This document shows, piece by piece, positions 31,235-39,967 of a DNA stretch of 39,967 bases. The position numbers were made by a program, and so were the translations under genes. The notes below the pieces were generated by a model. The model had not been told where the DNA came from, did no database searches, and saw nothing but the letters and a program-made list of their open reading frames with translations. Numbering within the stretch: the first letter of the stretch is position 1; every line of letters begins with the position of its first letter. This stretch comes from Chara braunii. Taxonomy: Eukaryota > Streptophyta > Charophyceae > Charales > Characeae. The DNA lies in NCBI GenBank assembly GCA_003427395.1, contig BFEA01000194.1, forward strand, positions 21,232 through 61,198, read 5' to 3'.

Positions 31235-31644
31235 GGATAAATGGATAAGGGATGGGTTCACAGAGTGACTGAGGAACAGGAGGGATGCTGGGACAGATAG
31301 GGGAGGAAGCAAGAGGCGGACGGATTGACAGGTGTACAGACAGGTGATGGATGGAGATAGAGAGAGGGACATGCAGCAGAGGGAAAGCAGAAGGGGCAGA
31401 GGAATGGAGTAGAATAGGGTTGTGATAGGATACAAACGGAGGTGTGGGAGGGAGGGATGGATGGTTGCAGGGACAGGCAGGAGGAGGAAGTGAGAGGTGC
31501 ACGGGCGGCTGACTGGTGTACAGACGGGATGGATGGAGATAAATATAGATAGGGACATGGGAGCAGAGAGACACAGGGAGGCACAGAGAGAGAGGAAAAT
31601 AGTGCTGCGGTAGGGCACAAATAGAGGTATGGACATCAGGGTTG

Positions 31645-31775
31645 ATCTATGGATGGATGGATGGATGGATCTACAGATGGATGGATCGTGGGCTGATAGA
31701 TTTATGGATGAATGAATGGATGGATGGATTGCTCGATGGATGGGTGGATTGGTGGATTGGTGGATTGGTGGATGG
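31645..31775. repeat. GATG/GATT-rich minisatellite
   Basis: ATGGATGG and GGATTGGTG type units are repeated with variations. It lies in the kinase intron just upstream of the kinase exon. Confidence 0.8.
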
Positions 31776-31981
31776 GCTGTGCGACAAGCTGATCGATAAA
31801 CTGTTTGGCAGACACAATAACGGCTGGCAGTGTGGAAGGCAATGACACCGATGCACTGGCAGAGAGACAGCACAACCGCATCTGATGGATTTGATGGACG
31901 CAGACTTTGGCACAGTTAGCCTGGTCCTTGTTTGAAATCCTGTCTGGTTTGTGATTGCACCTGATTGAACAGGATTAACAG

Positions 31982-32232
31982 GAAGTACTACAGGCACTAC
32001 CCTCTCTGGATCATCATATGGTCAAACGGAGTTCGGCTACAGGCCAGCACGCCCATTCACAATGAAGGAATTGAGAGACATCACAGGTAACTTCGATCAG
32101 GAGCGGGTAATCGGGAAAGGTGGCTTTGGCTGGGTTTATAAGGCCAAGCTTTCCTCAGGGGAAGAGGTTGCAGTGAAACGGTCCAGCCGCCTGAAGCAAT
32201 TTCTCCCAGGATCTAATCAGTTCAGAAATGAG
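31982..32232 (+). CDS. receptor-like kinase, exon with kinase N-lobe
   Basis: After AG at 31980-31981 the exon completes the split Gly codon and encodes the juxtamembrane region (SYGQTEFGYRPARPFTMKEL), then the start of a protein kinase domain. The nucleotide-binding loop VIGKGGFGWVYKA is followed by EEVAVKRSS carrying the ATP-anchoring lysine. The F-T-M-K-E-L...F lead-in is typical of plant RLK/Pelle kinases. The exon ends NQFRNE at 32232 with donor AG|GTGAGT in phase 0, so the catalytic loop must lie in later exons. None is seen between here and the LINE at 32895 or beyond, so the next intron is long or the gene is broken. Confidence 0.85.
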
Positions 32233-32894
32233 GTGAGTTGCCTTCCTATCAGCCAAGGTGATTAGAAGGCCATAGCCTTGCAGAGGGAGCCTGGGCAAGC
32301 TAATTCTGGGCAAGGTCCTCAGCCAGCAGACAGCCCCAGCAACAAAATAAAAAAATAAAGGAAATTTAAAAAATCTGGGGAAAATAAGTTCTGCAGAAGT
32401 GGAATACCAACAACATTTTTTGTTTTTAAAGGGGGTAGCCCGTAACTTTATTGTGTTCGTTTGATTTATTGGGATTCAAACTCATGATCTTTCGTACCGG
32501 CAAATAACTGTTTGTGCAATTCAGCCATATCGGCTGGGTAATACAAACAACTTTTGGCTGAGGGTCTATTAGGAGTTCCTTATTACATTCAAGATTAAAA
32601 AATCAAATTAAGGTACACCCCTCTAAACCCTTTCAACCCCCCCCCCAAACTCCCCCTCGATGAACCATGACAATTTCAAAGATAAGACTGCTTGGATGAC
32701 AATTTCAAAGATAAGACTGCTCAGGCCAAGTGCAGAGCTCGCTGAAGGTCAGACCACTCCATAAGTCCTTCCCCCTTTGTTGGCCTCCCCTGTTTGCCTG
32801 GAGCGGCGGGGTCTGGCCTGCCAAACTGGGCATACCGTGCTGGGCGCCAGGTAGCATGGCATTGTTTTAATATTCTATGTCCAAGCTGTGTGTT
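32233..32894. other. Intron sequence downstream of the kinase exon
   Basis: No exon found. A 29-bp tandem duplication (ATGACAATTTCAAAGATAAG starting at 32667 and 32696) and a C-run (32639-32647) are present. LINE 2 begins at 32895 in the opposite orientation. Confidence 0.5.
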
Positions 32895-33179
32895 AGTTTG
32901 TTTGTTTGTTTTTTTGTTTGTTTGTTTGTTTGTTTGTTTGTTTGTTTTTAACAGGTCCTTATGGTTCTGGCTCCTTTTCCATTCTGGGGAGCATCAATCT
33001 GGTTCCTATTCCCCCGGCAAGTCAAAATTGAATACAGCATAGTACACGCTCACGCTTCGTTCTGTATGGTTGAAGGATCCCTGACCAGCATTGATTACTC
33101 CTATGTAGGAGGATTGACTGTCAGCTTGCCCTATCCACTTGTTCCTCTCAGGCTCTCCTCCAGGCCCTGTCAGATAGTC

Positions 33180-34981
33180 CTATGCAGAGTAACAAAAAGT
33201 GAGAGGATCCGCTTCCAATTCTGCTTCTGAGTCTTTCTCCTTCCCAGCTCGTCTGACTGGCCCTGCTGTTGCTCGTCGTATTGTTCCTTCTTCCTGGGGT
33301 TCCTGGCTTATCATTGTCTTACGGTTGGTTCTGTACCACTTCTTCCATCTCAATCTGTTATCTGTCAAGGTGGCGACCTTGCCCCTTAGTAGCTGGTCTC
33401 TCAGGAATATTTGTCTTTTGCTTGCTTGTCTTTCTGGTCTGTGTTTCATAGAAGCCGCTATTTTCCGCCATCTGCGCTGGATTTCAGTCTCCGCCATACT
33501 CAGCAAATGAGTCCACATTTCTTCCGGTGCCATCTCTGCTCCCTCAATTGTCCACGGGCATCTGCGTTTCCATATGACTCAGAGTGCCAATTTTCTGAGT
33601 AGATTGAACCAAACTTCCCTGCTGCCCTTGATGTTCCTGGGGGTGTTAGCGAGGAGCAGGATAGTTAGTGGGGGGATGTTGGGAGGTGGTGTTGAGAAGA
33701 GGATCGACCAAAGTCCCAGAACCTTGTTCCAGATCCAGGTCGCTTCCGGATAGAAACGAAGGCAGTGAGGGATGTCTTCGGGTACGTTGTTATTGCACAG
33801 TGCACAGAGTTCTGAGCTGTCTGGATCTGAGTGTTTCCTTCTCTCGTGTAACCATTGATTGACAGGAAGGGATGTGTGTGCTATGAGCCACTGCATGCTA
33901 TGGATTCTGACCGGTCTGATGAGGAGATATTTGGTCCATGGGATGGTGAGGGGGATCAAAGTGTCTAAATGCGGGATGTTTCGCCATTTCTCCAACAGCC
34001 TGAGGTTCGGATCTGCGGTCTGCAGTCCGAGGTCGTACCCAAACTTTATATCATATTCTGTTATCGTGCTTGACTTCCCGGTGGTGCCCTGCTCCCATGT
34101 CCACTTTTTTGGGTCAAATTCGAGCTCCTCAGTACTAAGTTATGGCTGGACGATGGTCCACGACTTATTGTGAGAGACTCTGACCTTCCTAAGCAGGAAG
34201 GTTTACATTTGTCCGTTCTGTGCCTTGTTTTGCACTTCTGGTTCGTACAGGCTGTGTTTAGCAATTGGGTAAGATATGCAGTTGGCTTGGTAGCTGGCTG
34301 TATTTGATCTAGAGACGAAATGGTAGGCTCTTGATAGAGGGGTCTGGGAGATGAGTAGGCCCCAATCCCCTGGTTTCCACGTGTGTTTCTCCCTTAGGAG
34401 AGACGTCCATATGGGAGGGATGCTTTGGTGGATTTCTGCTATGTTGGTACCTATGGAGTGACAGCCTATCAAGGGAGTTCGGAGGTCTTTTAGTCGGATA
34501 GCCAATCTTGTCGGCTCCTCGGACCATAAATGTTTAACCGCCATACCCCTCTTTCTACCCAGGATAGCCATCTCCGATCTTTAGCCCGGAGAGTCCAGGG
34601 TTTGCACTTTGCGTCTTTGATCCAAGCATTGCAGAACAGGGGCTGCCTTAGGACTTCCTCTTTGTTGCTAGGTGTTCCTCTCTTGTTCGGTATCATTTGA
34701 CGTCAGGCCTTCAGAATTGGTGTCCTGTACGTGTTGGTTGTGGGAGTGGGATGAGTGGTCGGTGCTTGCTGGGTTTTCCTCGATGTCCTCCCTGTTTTGA
34801 TTGACTAGTCCTTGGCCATGATCCAAAACAGGCCTCTCTAGGTGGAGAGGTTACTGGTGCCAGGTCCCTTATGCTGTCGAAGGCCAGTTTAGTCCAAGGA
34901 AGAAATTGTTTGGTTAAGATCTTGACTATCCATTTCATTTGGAGGGCGATCACTTCCTGTTTTGGTTCGATGATGCCCAGG
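33180..34981 (-). pseudogene. RT C-terminal and zinc-finger region, LINE 2
   Basis: Fragments in order on the minus strand are: LGIIE...ALQMKWIVKILTKQ (34981 downward); EVLRQPLFCNAWIKDAK (34490-34696); a middle piece (34203-34571); and LIRPVRIHSMQWL with CALCNNNVPEDIPHCLRF (33579-33995). The last is the C-X2-C...H-X4-C-like zf-RVT finger found at the end of plant L1 ORF2. The tail is 33180-33533 (MWTHLLSMAETEIQRRWRK). All match LINE 1 counterparts where these are not Ns. At least three frame breaks. Confidence 0.8.
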
Positions 34982-35155
34982 TCGTTCGCTAAATTCTGTT
35001 GTTAATAAGATTTGTAAGTCAGTGGTTCCCGTTTGAAACAAAATCCATAAAATAGCTAAAAGCATGAAAACGGATCCAAGTAAAGTATATAAGGAAAACG
35101 GATATGCTTCTCGTATTTTTCTCTGTCTAGAACCCCATACCCCTATAATAACTCT
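34982..35155 (-). pseudogene. nad4: mitochondrial nad4 exon fragment (NADH dehydrogenase subunit 4)
   Basis: The minus-strand frame encodes VIIGVWGSRQRKIREAYPF, LYTLLGSVFMLLAILW, and FQTGTTDLQILLTTEFSER. This is the conserved membrane region of complex I subunit ND4 of plant-lineage mitochondria, present at near-identity to the family pattern I recall. It stops abruptly at SER, where LINE sequence begins. The coding similarity starts abruptly at V-I-I-G, consistent with a 3' splice site of a mitochondrial intron just upstream. As a nuclear copy of about 58 codons it is non-functional. Confidence 0.88.
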
Positions 35156-35885
35156 CTTTTTGACAAACAAAGCCTATTAAAGTTGAAGTCGGATCAAATT
35201 TCAATCGATTTTTTGCATAGAAAAAATATTGCATTAATTTGCATAACAAAATAATATATTGCGTGCATTATCAACTTGCTCGATTGATCAAAACTTAGAT
35301 GGTCGACCATCACACGGCTCTCCAACCTGAGTAACCTTTGTGGCGTGCCCGGCACAGTGGAATTTGCTTACGCTGTGCTTAAAGAGGAGTTGACCATCGT
35401 TCTCTTAAGATAAGAAAGGCCTCTTTATCTATCGGTAGCAGCCAGCTTGGACGCTGGTTGACCTGATAAAGAAAGCGACCTTTGTGCAGCCCATCTCTGT
35501 TTGTCCTAGGGTCGCCATCTACGTGCTTACCTGCCGGTGAACACCATCTTTCTTATCATGTATGGTGTGCGTTAATTGAAATAGAATAGAAATGGGGGCA
35601 CAATTTATTTAAATAAACAGGCCTCTGGCGGACTACAGCGATAGGTAGGTCGCTGTAGTCTGCTCGCTCTGGCCAGACCTTTCTCTCAGGCATAATTCAA
35701 TTGATTTCCAAAGGGTGCGAAGTCGGTAGATGTCGAAGCAGCCAACACCTGCTTAGGTAGTCTCATCCGACCGCCGCGAAGCACTGCAAAAAAGGTCAAA
35801 GCACCCTACGAGGATGTAGCATGTACAATTTTTTGGAAAAACTTGTCACAATGATCTCTTTTCATAACTACCCTATCAAAATACC

Positions 35886-36205
35886 ATTAAAATCAGGGTT
35901 GCACCGGCGCCGACCGCCGACCGTTTTGTCCCGACCGATCGGGGCCGACTGGTCGGCGGTCCGCCGACCAGTCAGAAAACAGGCATCCGCTGCTTTTTTT
36001 TTTTTTCTGATTGCACAGCCTTACTGCACTTGCTGAGTACAGCCCAAATCCCCAGAGAAACTTTTTGGGATGGGGGAGGGGTATGGAGGGTTGGGGTTGG
36101 AGCATACCTGCGGCGCAAGTGTGCTAGTCACCGATGCTCAAAAAAGCAAAAAAAAAAAAAAAAAACAAGAAAAAAGAAAAACGGCTGTTATGTGTGAGAA
36201 CACGC

Positions 36206-36239
<34 letters not shown>

Positions 36240-37438
36240 GGGGGGAAAATGTAAACAAATAGCTCCTTAATATTTATTTCAAACGCCCTGCGGGTTATCC
36301 AAGAGGGCCCTGCACACAATCAGCAAGGGCCACGTTGCCATGAATGAGGTAGTAGTCATAGCCATGCTGAAGTCATGGCACGCCAAGTATATTTGCTGTT
36401 GATTCACTTTAAGGTCCGTGTTTCAGCAGTTATGGGACCACTGAGCATGCGAGTTTCTGGGCAGTAGCTGGCCAACTCACCACGTGCTTTTCAGGGCTTC
36501 CCTCCACTACAAATGTGCAAAACTAGAATGAATCTTCTGCTAGAACATGGAACCGTATGCCGCCATATGTTTTGTCTTTTGTGCAAGTGGTGATGAGTGA
36601 AGCAAGGCCCTTAGGGCCACTTGTCGTTGGAAAAGGAAACAAAAGAAAGAGAGGAATGAATCTTCTGCTAGAACATGGAACCATACGCCGCCATATGTTT
36701 TGTCTTTTGTGCTGGTGACGAGTGGAGCAAGGCCCTTAGGGCCACTGCTCGTAGGAAAAAGAAACAAAAGAAAGAGAGAGTTACGGTAGTAAGTAGTGGT
36801 AACTTGTAACCCATAACTGTCGAAAGCAGACCTGACTTCAGATCCAGAGCATATACTGTTGGCCTGCTCCTCTTTCATACGAAATTTGCTGAACATCTTT
36901 TGGGATGTTGGGACCCTTGCTTATGTACTGCTGGGGTCCTCCGCGAAAAAGACTATTCAACGAGGAATACGTGGGCCCTATTTTTTTTTCTGTGGGGAGG
37001 TGCACCATTGGCTACCTCAGCCAGCCTTCTGCAAATTTTTTTTATACCCTATTTATTGGGGTGCGTCGCATCACGTGCGCGTGCATGCTTACACGTCCGT
37101 TATGCGCCTCACGTGCGGAGCTCGCGCGCATGCGATACGCCGCAGGTATGGGTTGGAGTATAGGCGGAGTATAGGGTGATATAGGGGATATTGGGGGGCT
37201 TAATAAGGATGTTGGGGGCGGTTCGGGAGTGTTAGGTTGGTGTATGCGGGTATTGGGGGCCGCTATGGGGGTGTGGGTGGGGNTATTAGGGGTTCTGGAT
37301 CCCAAAAAAAAAAAAAAAAAAAGTGCGGGGTGCCGATGATCCCCGACTGCTAGGTGCCGACCAGCCGATCGGTCGGCGGGTCGGCAGCCGACCAGTCAAG
37401 GGCCGCTGACCGTCGGGGTGTGCAACACTGATTAAAAT
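35886..37438. mobile_element. hAT-like DNA transposon, non-autonomous, with 8-bp target duplication
   Basis: The element is 35894-37430 (1537 bp), flanked by the perfect duplication ATTAAAAT (35886-35893 and 37431-37438). Ends are CAGGGTTGCAC and, reverse complemented, CAGTGTTGCAC; CA-x-x-G termini with 8-bp duplications define the hAT superfamily. Both subterminal zones are packed with GCCGACC/GGTCGGC words, typical of transposase-binding repeats. No transposase is recognisable. Inside are a GA microsatellite (about 36208-36236), a 128-bp tandem duplication (36526-36653, 36654-36780) and a G-rich stretch (about 37150-37285). Confidence 0.9.
36526..36780. repeat. 128-bp tandem duplication inside the hAT-like element
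   Basis: Units begin GAATGAATCTTCTGC at 36526 and 36654 and share the CCGCCATATGTTTTGTC and GCAAGGCCCTTAGGGCCAC phrases; the second copy has a small deletion. Confidence 0.9.
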
Positions 37439-37480
37439 GAATTTCTTACGCTCATTCCCAGAAATAAAAAATCATTTCAT

Positions 37481-38480
37481 GCAGTTTCCTTGTGACGATT
37501 TGCCATGCCAGTTTGTTTATGCAGGTGGTTCTGTTGGGATGGCCAATCTGGCCTGGCCTTCAGGCTCCTTAGATCGTCATCGGGCGGGGACCAGATGGAT
37601 TCCATGTACCATAGGGTGGAGAATATTGCTGTGTTGATGATTAGTGGTCTGCCTAACAGAGACGCTTGAGCTTTCTTGCATGGGCCCAGGCGGGTTATTG
37701 CCCTAGCGATTACGGTCTCTCCCATCCCTCGCCAAATGCTGCCTTTGTTGACCATGATGCCCAAATATCAGAGTGCTTGGCCCGCGGACCACGACATAAG
37801 GGTGGACAGGTCCGGGGGTTTGGGGGGGGTGCCTTCTGCTAGCCACCAACCTTTCGTTCTAGACCAGTTAACTTTTGTTTCTGATGCGAGTCGGAAGGCT
37901 TCCATAGCTTTGACCAGGGCCTGAAAGGAGGAGTTGTTTACATGAATGAGAACCGTGAGGTCGTCAACGAATATCAGTGCACATAGGGTGAAGTCATGGA
38001 GGGGACTGTAATTTTTTTCAGTGAGGCGGTCTATGGAGGGGTCTTTGCGGAGGAAGGAAGCTATGGCTTCCATGATGAACAAGGAAATAAGGGTGTCAGA
38101 GGGTCTCCCTGGTGACCGGATCTTGATATTGGGTAAGTGACTGACAATATTCTGTTTATCTGGACTCTACCCGTGGCATCTCCATATAGAGCACTCTTAC
38201 CCATTTCTTGAAATTTGGGCTGGCTCCCATCTTCTCCATGCAGCTATGGAAGAAATTCCAGTTAACTTGATCATAGGCTTTTTGAAAGTCAAAAAACAAG
38301 ATCGCGGTCTGCATTCGTTTTTCTGTGATATTCTTTGCTGCCTCATTAGGGACATCACATTGTCTAGTATGCACCGGCCCGGAATGAAACCCGCTTGGTC
38401 AATGCAGAAACATTTGTCCATGAGTTTTATGATCTTGTTGGCTAGTGCTTTTGCTAGGATTTTGTAGGGGGTTGTGAGAA
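37481..38480 (-). pseudogene. reverse transcriptase domain, LINE 2
   Basis: From the right: AILFFDFQKAYDQVNWNFF (38156-38374, first catalytic Asp), HQGDPLTPL in a broken frame near 38100, then FIMEAIASFLRKDPSIDRL and LIFVDDLTVLIHVN (37768-38082; the V-D-D active site is intact, unlike LINE 1). The thumb follows (ASLLGRPLIINTAIFSTLWY, 37477-37764) and runs into the mitochondrial junction. Closely similar to LINE 1. Confidence 0.85.
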
Positions 38481-39867
38481 GTGAGACCGGTCTGGTTTTT
38501 TAAGTCTTCTTTGTCCTTTTCTTGTGAATTAGTGAGACCACACTAGTGCTTCCTTGTTGTCGTTGATGAAGTTAAGAAGGTCATTTCCCAATATCGGCCA
38601 GAAGTGGACCCAGAACTTGGAGAGGCCATCGATTCCTTGTGCCTTATCATTTCCCATCTGGGATAAGGCTACTTGGAGCTCCCCGAAGGTAATTGGTTTC
38701 TTCAGTCCCTCCGTTTGCCCTCTGTGTGGGGGGGGGCGTAGGGGTTTCGGCCTCGTAGAGGTCGGCGTAGAAAGATCTGGCGCCTTACCTTGTTTGTGCC
38801 GGCTGATTTTGTTTTCCCCGGATTTGTTTGGTTAAACCACCAGTACCTTTGCCGGATGACGAGGTAAGCCTCTTGTCATGCTGTTTCTGGCATTGGTTTT
38901 GATTTTTGAGAAGAAGAAGTTGGTCATGGATTCGTTGAGGCTGTGGTCAGTTGTTCCGGTGTGTAATTGTAGGCCCCTTAGTTCTCATTTCCTCCATTCA
39001 TTCAACTCGTCCTTGGTGGATGTGAGTAGGTCGTGATAGAATCTGTTAGTGGATCTAATGCGAATTTAGTCTCCACGATGGATATACACGATGGATATAG
39101 CAATTTGGAGTTCCTCCTTTCTGATTTTGCGTTATGCCGCTATGCTTCTCGACTCGGCCAAGACAGTCTGTGACACGTCCGCGTAGCTGTCTATAAACCA
39201 CTGGTGTTTGTTATGGCGCCTCGTCTCATCTTGTCGCATGAGCAGCCAGTTCTAGTTGACTGCCTCTGTCAAACGGTTTGTGGATAGGAGGGAGTTGTTC
39301 AGTCTGTAGAAACCCTGGCCTTTTTCTACCGGGGAGTTGAAGTTGAGGAGCAGGTAGATGGGTTTGTGATCCAGTCCCTTGAAAGTGGCTGCTGGCAGAA
39401 TTTCAGCCTCCTTCACTGTGCCCTGCAGGAGATCATGAAAAAATTGATCTGCGAGAGTGACGTACGATTTGCTCGATTTCTTTTGATTAGGGAGAAGGCT
39501 TTTGCGCTAGGGTGAAGAGTTCGAAACGGGTCGATCAGTTCGAACTCCGTCATGATGTTTCGAATTCCTGCTCGGGTGGGGCCCAGCAGCAGGGATCGAG
39601 AGATGCAATCAAGAGTGGGGTCCAATGTCGTATTCCAATCGCCTGCTATGATCGAGGATTTGGGAAGAGCGGTTTGATGTTGTCAAAGAACACTAGTCAT
39701 TCGCTTTCTGTGCTGGGTGCGTACAGGTTCAGGATTCAGAGCTTTTCTCCTTTCCACCCGATTTCAATCCAAGACCATCTTCCTTCTGATGTGTCCCCTT
39801 CCCCGTGAAGCACCTGTCCTCATGTCCAGATTTTGGAGGTGCCTGGTATAGGGATTGTTGTGCCATG
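38481..39867 (-). pseudogene. endonuclease domain and linker, LINE 2
   Basis: On the minus strand 39413-39625 contains MTEFELIDPFRTLHPSAKAF, the late block of apurinic-type LINE endonucleases (L-x-D-x-W/F-R...H-P). The next frame (about 39290-39480) has LADQFFHDLLQG and GLDHKPIYLLL, matching the terminal S-D-H catalytic motif. A linker toward RT with a K-Q-I-R...FYADLYE region lies near 38740-38830. The N-terminal catalytic residues would be to the right of 39800 and are not clear. This nicks target DNA during insertion. Confidence 0.7.
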
Positions 39868-39967
39868 CAGGGTTGTCACGCGGGGATCCCCGGGGCCCAA
39901 GCCGGGGTGGGAGTTTGACCCTCGGAACCCCGCAGCGGGGTTCACTGACCCCCGCACCCCGCCATCC
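39868..39967. mobile_element. Left end of a second hAT-like element, cut by the window edge
   Basis: CAGGGTTGTCACGCGGGG starts at 39868. It shares CAGGGTTG with the element at 35894, and is followed by GC-rich palindromic words (CCCCGC/GCGGGG, several copies) like a hAT subterminal zone. The other end and the target duplication are outside the window, so this is tentative. Confidence 0.45.

Larger units (their letters stand above)
28677..31981. other. 3.3-kb intron of the receptor-like kinase gene
   Basis: Bounded by GT at 28677 and AG at 31980-31981. It contains a 65-bp tandem duplication (units at 29151 and 29216, an older copy near 29090), a candidate 355-bp inverted-repeat element (29425-29779), a 0.7-kb TIR element (30021-30705), compound microsatellites (31049-31232) and a GATG-rich stretch (31645-31775). 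No other exon is evident. Confidence 0.7.
34982..37480 (-). other. Mitochondrial DNA segment in nuclear LINE 2 (NUMT), itself split by a hAT-like element
   Basis: At 34981/34982 the minus strand changes from LINE coding to a mitochondrial nad4 exon. Upstream of that exon are ~850 bases of noncoding, AT-leaning sequence, then LINE coding returns at 37481 (KLAWQIVTRKL). Without the hAT-like element (35894-37430 plus one 8-bp duplication) the segment is about 950 bp. Around 35306-35331 the minus strand has GGAGAGCCGTGTGATGG, a group II intron-like hairpin half, so the noncoding part is likely mitochondrial intron. LINE codons between the two junctions (about four) are missing. Confidence 0.8.
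32895..39867 (-). mobile_element. LINE 2 (same family as LINE 1), interrupted by a mitochondrial segment and a hAT-like element
   Basis: On the minus strand it runs from an endonuclease domain (right) through RT to the zinc-finger region and 3' UTR, and ends in an (AAAC)n tail (32895-32949). The 3' UTR matches that of LINE 1. The reading order is cut at 37480, where mitochondrial DNA begins, and resumes at 34981. Upstream of 39867 another element terminus begins, so the 5' end is not seen. Frameshifts are frequent. It lies downstream of the kinase exon in antisense orientation. Confidence 0.85.

Noticed and set aside
31025-31873. Minus-strand 282-codon open frame rich in Leu-Ser and His-Thr repeats
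   Set aside because: It is translation of (TG)n(AG)n and GATG-type microsatellites across an N; no domain and no coding bias.
1-39967. CRISPR array, rRNA or tRNA genes
   Set aside because: No regularly spaced identical repeats with unique spacers, no rRNA core sequence, and no cloverleaf seen by eye; the tRNA-like match at 19115-19126 is a primer-binding site only.

Overview
This window reads as nuclear DNA from a plant-lineage (streptophyte) eukaryote. A large repeat-rich genome such as that of a charophyte alga would fit, but the sequence does not prove the genus. The evidence is two spliced exons of a plant-type receptor-like kinase, chromovirus-like Ty3/gypsy elements, L1-type LINEs, a plant-type tRNA-iMet primer-binding sequence, and organelle-derived inserts (mitochondrial nad4, probable plastid rpoC2). 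There is no prokaryotic gene organisation. Single Ns and a 245-base N gap (22648-22892) show a draft assembly.

Layout. 1-7500: LTR element A on the plus strand (5' LTR cut by the window edge, 3' LTR 6639-7500). It has a decayed gag and protease, no recognisable reverse transcriptase or integrase, and extra unidentified ORFs. 8510-14171: Ty3/gypsy element B on the minus strand. It has a 3' LTR, a polypurine tract, and integrase, RNase H, RT, protease and gag remnants, with a roughly 200-bp AT-rich plastid-like fragment inside the RT. 14200-18400: broken repeat material. This holds a foreign integrase scrap, an unusual array of about five hairpin units (14785-15365), and element B-type LTR ends joined head to tail near 17229. 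18400-27538: a pair of direct repeats flanking the pol region of a second Ty3/gypsy element (C, plus strand) that lacks gag and protease. Element C has been split by a 5'-truncated LINE with a 16-bp target-site duplication, by a 171-bp TIR element, and by a 731-bp TIR element.

28506-32232: two exons of the only host gene I can support, a receptor-like kinase (transmembrane segment, then kinase N-lobe). They are separated by a 3.3-kb intron full of small repeats. 32895-39867: a second LINE on the minus strand (endonuclease, RT, zinc-finger region). A mitochondrial nad4 segment interrupts it, and that segment is interrupted in turn by a hAT-like element with a perfect 8-bp target-site duplication. 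At 39868 a second hAT-like terminus begins and runs out of the window.

No new multi-gene system is visible. The unusual content is structural. It comprises insertions stacked up to three deep whose order can be read, organelle DNA captured in dead elements, two TIR element families, a tandem hairpin array in which arm sequences change together, and many short tandem duplications of 29-128 bp spread through unrelated repeats. The TE coding regions are almost all decayed by frameshifts, stops or catalytic-residue changes. The kinase exons look intact but are only part of a gene whose other exons lie in unrecognised sequence or outside the window.
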